This document shows positions 60,244 through 64,000 of a stretch of DNA of 64,000 bases, piece by piece. Source of the stretch: Cellulophaga lytica DSM 7489. Its GTDB lineage: Bacteria; Bacteroidota; Bacteroidia; Flavobacteriales; Flavobacteriaceae. Below the pieces are notes generated by a model. The model was not told the origin of the DNA, made no database searches, and saw nothing but the letters and a program-made list of their open reading frames with translations. Location: positions 2,898,501 to 2,962,500 of the forward strand of contig NC_015167.1 in NCBI RefSeq assembly GCF_000190595.1, in the 5' to 3' direction. The translations under genes were made by a program, and so were the position numbers. The number at the start of each line of letters is the position of its first letter. Positions within the stretch are counted from its first letter, which is position 1.

Positions 60244-63048
60244 TTATTGTTGTTTAGGTTTGAACGCAATTTCGTAAGTTTTTGCGCCTTTTAATAATGT
60301 TTTTGTAAATTTTTGAATGTCTTTAGTAGTAATAGCGCTTATAATGTTTTCAAAATTCTTAGGATTGTTCATATTATATCCTTCTAAAACATAATTTTGA
60401 AGCAAGCTCATATCATAACTATTGTAGTCTTTAGACTCTTTACGTTCTTTAATAAAGTTGGTTAAAGTTTTGTCTAAATCTGTCTGATTTATTTCTCCGT
60501 TAGCTATTTTTTTAATTTCTACGTGAACAATTTTTAATAAATCGTCTACTTTATCTGGGTTACAATCAAAACCAACAGAAATACTTCCTTCAGATATTGG
60601 TCTTTTAGAAAAGCTTGCACCAGCTCTTGGAGAGTAAGCGCCACCTTCTGCTTCTCTAACAGTTTCTGTAACCCTTAATTGTAAAATATCTCCTAAAGCA
60701 CTTGCTAAAATAGCATTCTTTAAGCTGTATTTCATCTCGTTTTTGTAGCCAACTCTAACAGATCCTTTTTCATCTTCCATTTTTAAGAAGATATCTTTGT
60801 CTATAGCATTGCTTGTCCAAACTTTAGGGTCTACTTTGTAATTTTCTTTAGTAGTATTGGCAGAAATACTTGCAATATATTTTGCTAGCAATGGTTTTAA
60901 TGCATCTTTTTTAACATCACCAACAACAAAAAATGTAAAATCAGCAGCATTCTTAAACCTGTCTAGGTAAACAGCTTTCATTTTATTAAAAGTAACATCT
61001 TCCATATATGCTTTATCCATAAGACGAACTTTAGGATTGTTGTTACCGTACAACGTAACAGTAACACTGTCTTGCATTTTAGAATTTATGTCTTTGCTTT
61101 TACGAGCCAAATAGTTGGTAATGTTACCTTGTAATACCTTATAAGCATCTTCATCAAACCTTGGTTTTTCAAAACGTAAATAAACCATTTGTAGCATAGT
61201 TTCTACATCTTTAGTTGTAGATGAGCCACTAATACTTTCTGTTAAATCTGATAAGTTAATACTTGTGTTTGCAGTTTTACCAGCCAATACTTTTGGTAAC
61301 TCTGTAGCAGAAAAATCTCCCAAGCCAGACATTTGTACTATGTTACCCATAATATTAGCAGAAGGTAAATCTTCTGTAGCTAATAAAGAAGTACCACCAT
61401 AGCTTGTAGCTACTAGTTTAACATCGTTTTTATTTTTGTCTACAAATTTGTAATACACTTTAACACCATTACTTAGTGTAAAAATTGTAGCTCCTGTTTC
61501 TTTGTTTTCTTCTTCAGATACAACACTGCCTACTGTAATATTTACATCAGATATTAATGTTTTGCCACTAAATTTATCTGTATAAGCAGTTAACTCACTG
61601 TTATTTTCTGATGCATTGATAATAACAAGTCCTTCTTCTTTTGTAAGGTTGTTTTTTCCTTTAACACCAGTAACACTTAATGTTCTGTTTTCTTTAGAGT
61701 AAAGAGCTTTAAGGGTATTATTAAAATCTTCTTTAGTGACAGATGAAAATATTGCTTGTACAATTTTATATTCTTCTGCAATAGGAGTAATAGTTTGTTT
61801 AGATAAGTAATCTGCCTTTATAGCATTTATTAATTGTCCGTGAGGTGTATCATCAACCTTACTAATTGCATTTTCATAATAGTTTGCGTATTGTTTTTTT
61901 ATACGATCTATTTCACCATCTGTAAATCCAAATTTTAAAGCTCTGTTAACCTCATTCATTACTGTTTTAAAAGCTTCTTGTTGTTTACCTGGTTTTGGGG
62001 TAATATCAATAGATAAATCATTATTAAGTTTTGCTTTTTCTGCAAACCTAACTCTTGCGGCTAAAAAAGGAGCATCTGGTTGTTGTTGTATCTCACCAAG
62101 TCTAGTAGATACCATAGATGTTGCTATATTTCTTAAAAGAGATGTTTTAAGGTCGCCAATAGTTTGCTCTTTAATTTTTTTAGGATGATTAATGCTAAAA
62201 CTAATATTTGCTGTAGATACTTCTTCATCCATAGCAATGTTATAAAGCATTTCTTTATTTCCAGGTATTTCTACATAAAAACGTTCTTTAGGGTTTTTAA
62301 CAGCTGGAATTTTAGAAAATTTATCTTTTATTTTTTGTTCAATTTCATCTACGTTAATATCACCAACAATAGCAATAGCTTGTAAATCTGTACGGTACCA
62401 ATCATGGTAAAAATCTCTTAAGGCTTTGTAGTCAAAATTCTCTACAATATTCATTAAGCCAATAGGTAACCTTTTGCTGTATTTAGAGTTGTTAAACATA
62501 ATGGGTAAAGATTGTTGTAAAATCCTCATTCTACCATTTTGGCGTGTTCTCCATTCTTCTTTAATAACACCACGTTCTGCATCAATCTCCTCGTCTGTAA
62601 GTAATAGGTAGTTAGACCAATCATGTAATACCAATAAACACGTATCAATTAAGCCATCTTTAGTAGGTATATTGTCCATATTGTATACAGTTTCATCAAA
62701 GCTTGTGTATGCATTAATATCTCTGCCAAAAACAGCTCCGTGTTTTTGTAATGTGTTTAAAATACCTTTTCCTTCAAAGTTTTTTGTACCGTTAAAGGCC
62801 ATATGTTCTAAAAAGTGAGCTAAACCTTGTTGGTTATCGTTTTCTAGTATAGAGCCCACATTTTGTATAATGTAGTAACTGGCGACGCCTTTGGTAACGT
62901 CTGTGTTGTAAATGTAATAAGTCATTCCATTAGGTAAAACACCTTTTTTAAATTTGGTGTTTACTGGCAATGGTTGGTTTAAATCTAACCCTTGGGCAGA
63001 AAGGCCTAAGCATAGAAATAAACAAAGTAGCATTGTAATTTTCTTCAT
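60244..63048 (-). CDS. M16-family zinc metallopeptidase, double-length
   Basis: A 934-residue exported protease with signal peptide MKKITMLLCLFLCLGLSAQ; the frame opens further upstream but that would bury this peptide. The N-terminal half holds the inverted zinc motif HFLEH (78-82) with the distant Glu in VIKEEWRTR; the C-terminal half repeats the fold without the motif, as in pitrilysin-type or PqqL-type double peptidases. Periplasmic, likely degrading peptides. First gene of the operon with the TlpA-like protein. Confidence 0.93.
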   Translation of the reverse strand: MKKITMLLCLFLCLGLSAQGLDLNQPLPVNTKFKKGVLPNGMTYYIYNTDVTKGVASYYIIQNVGSILENDNQQGLAHFLEHMAFNGTKNFEGKGILNTLQKHGAVFGRDINAYTSFDETVYNMDNIPTKDGLIDTCLLVLHDWSNYLLLTDEEIDAERGVIKEEWRTRQNGRMRILQQSLPIMFNNSKYSKRLPIGLMNIVENFDYKALRDFYHDWYRTDLQAIAIVGDINVDEIEQKIKDKFSKIPAVKNPKERFYVEIPGNKEMLYNIAMDEEVSTANISFSINHPKKIKEQTIGDLKTSLLRNIATSMVSTRLGEIQQQPDAPFLAARVRFAEKAKLNNDLSIDITPKPGKQQEAFKTVMNEVNRALKFGFTDGEIDRIKKQYANYYENAISKVDDTPHGQLINAIKADYLSKQTITPIAEEYKIVQAIFSSVTKEDFNNTLKALYSKENRTLSVTGVKGKNNLTKEEGLVIINASENNSELTAYTDKFSGKTLISDVNITVGSVVSEEENKETGATIFTLSNGVKVYYKFVDKNKNDVKLVATSYGGTSLLATEDLPSANIMGNIVQMSGLGDFSATELPKVLAGKTANTSINLSDLTESISGSSTTKDVETMLQMVYLRFEKPRFDEDAYKVLQGNITNYLARKSKDINSKMQDSVTVTLYGNNNPKVRLMDKAYMEDVTFNKMKAVYLDRFKNAADFTFFVVGDVKKDALKPLLAKYIASISANTTKENYKVDPKVWTSNAIDKDIFLKMEDEKGSVRVGYKNEMKYSLKNAILASALGDILQLRVTETVREAEGGAYSPRAGASFSKRPISEGSISVGFDCNPDKVDDLLKIVHVEIKKIANGEINQTDLDKTLTNFIKERKESKDYNSYDMSLLQNYVLEGYNMNNPKNFENIISAITTKDIQKFTKTLLKGAKTYEIAFKPKQQ

Positions 63049-63489
63049 TTTTAAAAATTTGTTAGTTTTTTGTGAGTTTATAATAATAGACGTGTATAAA
63101 AAGGGCAACCCTTATTGTAATACTGTTAAATAAATGGTAAAATGTAAGTCTGTCTGTTTGTAATTTGTTACAAATTACTTTACTCTTTTTAAAAAGTTAT
63201 ATTGTATTAGCAAGTGCTTTTTGCAACTATAACCTTAAGTTTACGCTACAGAAATTGTAAGTTGCTATTGCTTTTTATTTTTTTACGCTAGTCGATGATA
63301 ATTTGTTATCCGTCTATAAATACATTATAAATTAGTTGTATTAACATATTTTTAAATTGTATTTTGATTAAAAATTCTAAATTAGTGACTTCTGTTTTTT
63401 AGTAATTACCAAACAAAAAACAAAGCAAGGGCACAAAAAAAGAAGCTCTAATCATTGTAATTAACCAAATTAACTCAAACAAAAATAAT
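63049..63489. other. Intergenic region between divergent M16 and GMC genes
   Basis: 441 bases between divergent genes. It contains a 19-bp inverted repeat (63160-63178). No ORF or TAnnTTTG box that I would trust. Confidence 0.5.
63160..63178. promoter_or_regulatory. 19-bp inverted repeat in divergent promoter region
   Basis: GTAATTTGT and ACAAATTAC, perfect 9-bp arms around a single T, 112 bases upstream of the M16 start and 312 bases upstream of the GMC start. Operator candidate only. Confidence 0.4.
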
Positions 63490-64000
63490 ATGCAGATAAT
63501 AGAATCTTCAACTATGTATGACGTTATCATAGTTGGTTCTGGTGCTGGTGGAGGTATGGCAACCAAAGTTTTGTCTGAAGCCGGACTTAAAGTTGCTGTA
63601 GTAGAAGCAGGTCCTTTTTTTGATCCTAAAGATCCCAAGCAACAAACCCAATTTAAATGGCCTTATGAGTCTCCACGAAGAGGAGCTAATACCGTAAGAG
63701 ATTTTGGAGAGTTTGATATGGCTCTTGGAGGATGGAATATAGAAGGAGAACCATACACGCAAAAAAACGGATCTAAATTTGCGTGGTTTAGATCTAGAAT
63801 GCTTGGAGGAAGAACCAACCACTGGGGGCGTATATCTTTACGTTTTAGCGAAAGAGATTTTAAGCATAAAGATGTAGATGGTTTAGGAGAAAACTGGCCT
63901 ATTGGTTATGATGATGTTAAACCGTATTACGATAAAGTAGATAAACTAATTGGTGTTTTTGGTTCTAAAGAAGGTTTGGTTAATGAGCCAGACGGATTTT
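63490..64000 (+). CDS. GMC-family oxidoreductase, partial (C-terminus beyond window)
   Basis: The first 170 codons of a glucose-methanol-choline flavoenzyme, cut by the right edge. MYDVIIVGSGAGGGMATKVLSEAGLKVAVVEAG is the FAD-binding beta-alpha-beta unit, and RMLGGRTNHWGRISLRF the GMC signature around the flavin. I start at ATG 63490 (MQIIESSTMYDV); an in-frame ATG at 63514 directly before YDVIIVG is the alternative. The extended insert with GGWNIEG is like the GMC proteins of Bacteroidota. Substrate unknown, possibly a sugar or sugar alcohol. Confidence 0.9.
   Translation, partial: MQIIESSTMYDVIIVGSGAGGGMATKVLSEAGLKVAVVEAGPFFDPKDPKQQTQFKWPYESPRRGANTVRDFGEFDMALGGWNIEGEPYTQKNGSKFAWFRSRMLGGRTNHWGRISLRFSERDFKHKDVDGLGENWPIGYDDVKPYYDKVDKLIGVFGSKEGLVNEPDGF

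Noticed and set aside
63049-63108. Upstream extension of the M16 peptidase
   Set aside because: The extra 20 residues would precede a standard signal peptide that begins at 63048.
63399-63822. Two ORFs on the minus strand opposite the GMC gene
   Set aside because: They are shadows of the GMC reading frame; the plus-strand translation carries clear FAD and GMC motifs.
1-64000. Search for tRNA, CRISPR, transposase, integrase, att sites or prophage genes
   Set aside because: No tRNA-like cloverleaf, no regular short repeats with spacers, and no translated frame resembling transposase or integrase was seen.

Overview
The window is a 64 kb stretch of chromosome from a low-GC member of the Bacteroidota, almost certainly a marine Flavobacteriaceae. 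Evidence: promoters with the Bacteroidota -7 box TAnnTTTG (clearest before rpmE2 and yebC), a type IX secretion C-terminal domain, SusD-era style lipoprotein signals with Asp/Lys after the lipid Cys, family proteins typical of the group (DUF4199, DUF3822, DUF4126, GlmU-family protein, fused trehalose synthase/phosphatase, HAD-first FadB) and a probable GH82 iota-carrageenase-like protein, which points to an alga-associated life. Cellulophaga or a near relative is a guess only. I see no tRNA, rRNA, CRISPR array, insertion sequence or prophage; this is mostly core chromosome.

Layout. 1-6.5 kb: M28 peptidase (cut by the window edge) and MFS transporter in one operon, then a divergent trehalose pair (fused OtsAB on the minus strand, GH15 hydrolase on the plus strand). 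6.6-16.2 kb: a PLP decarboxylase followed by a fatty-acid beta-oxidation cluster on the minus strand (acyl-CoA synthetase, MarR regulator, FadB-like, thiolase, acyl-CoA dehydrogenase); a perfect 26-bp palindrome sits on the marR promoter. 16.6-21.5 kb: a large T9SS-exported protein, a Tat-exported DinB-like protein, a tandem pair of related membrane proteins and a CIA30-domain protein. 21.6-26.5 kb: purL with a palindrome on its promoter, then a 680-bp non-genic stretch carrying two near-identical 166-bp copies of a hairpin element, then a His-rich exported small protein. 26.5-36 kb: RsmB-type methyltransferase, a lipoprotein beta-propeller, an ECF sigma/anti-sigma/CpxP-like operon, an ABC exporter with phosphohexomutase and glycosyltransferase, DUF4199 and ribosomal protein L31.

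36-44 kb: GlmU-family protein, then a polyphosphate group (SixA-like phosphatase overlapping ppk1, followed by ppx), MiaE, a ThuA lipoprotein and the GH82-like lipoprotein. 44-52 kb: dnaX, the RNase P RNA gene, rsmD with two upstream partners, a RecD-like helicase, DUF4126, kdsB and a HAD phosphatase. 52-64 kb: a KdnB-type Kdo 8-oxidase beside kdsB, an FAD monooxygenase, an acyltransferase, yebC, DsbD plus a free-standing copy of its N-terminal domain, a TlpA-like thioredoxin lipoprotein with an M16 peptidase, and the start of a GMC oxidoreductase.

How the parts fit: fatty-acid catabolism is a self-contained regulated unit; envelope work (Kdo activation and oxidation, MsbA-like export, disulfide relay, ECF stress sensing) recurs; storage and stress metabolism is represented by trehalose and polyphosphate. 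Five genes (MFS, decarboxylase, ppx, dnaX, dsbD) appear to start at TTG, and several others look longer than they are if an upstream TTG is used, so I chose the inner ATG for those. The least explained sequence is the duplicated hairpin element at 25.5-25.9 kb.
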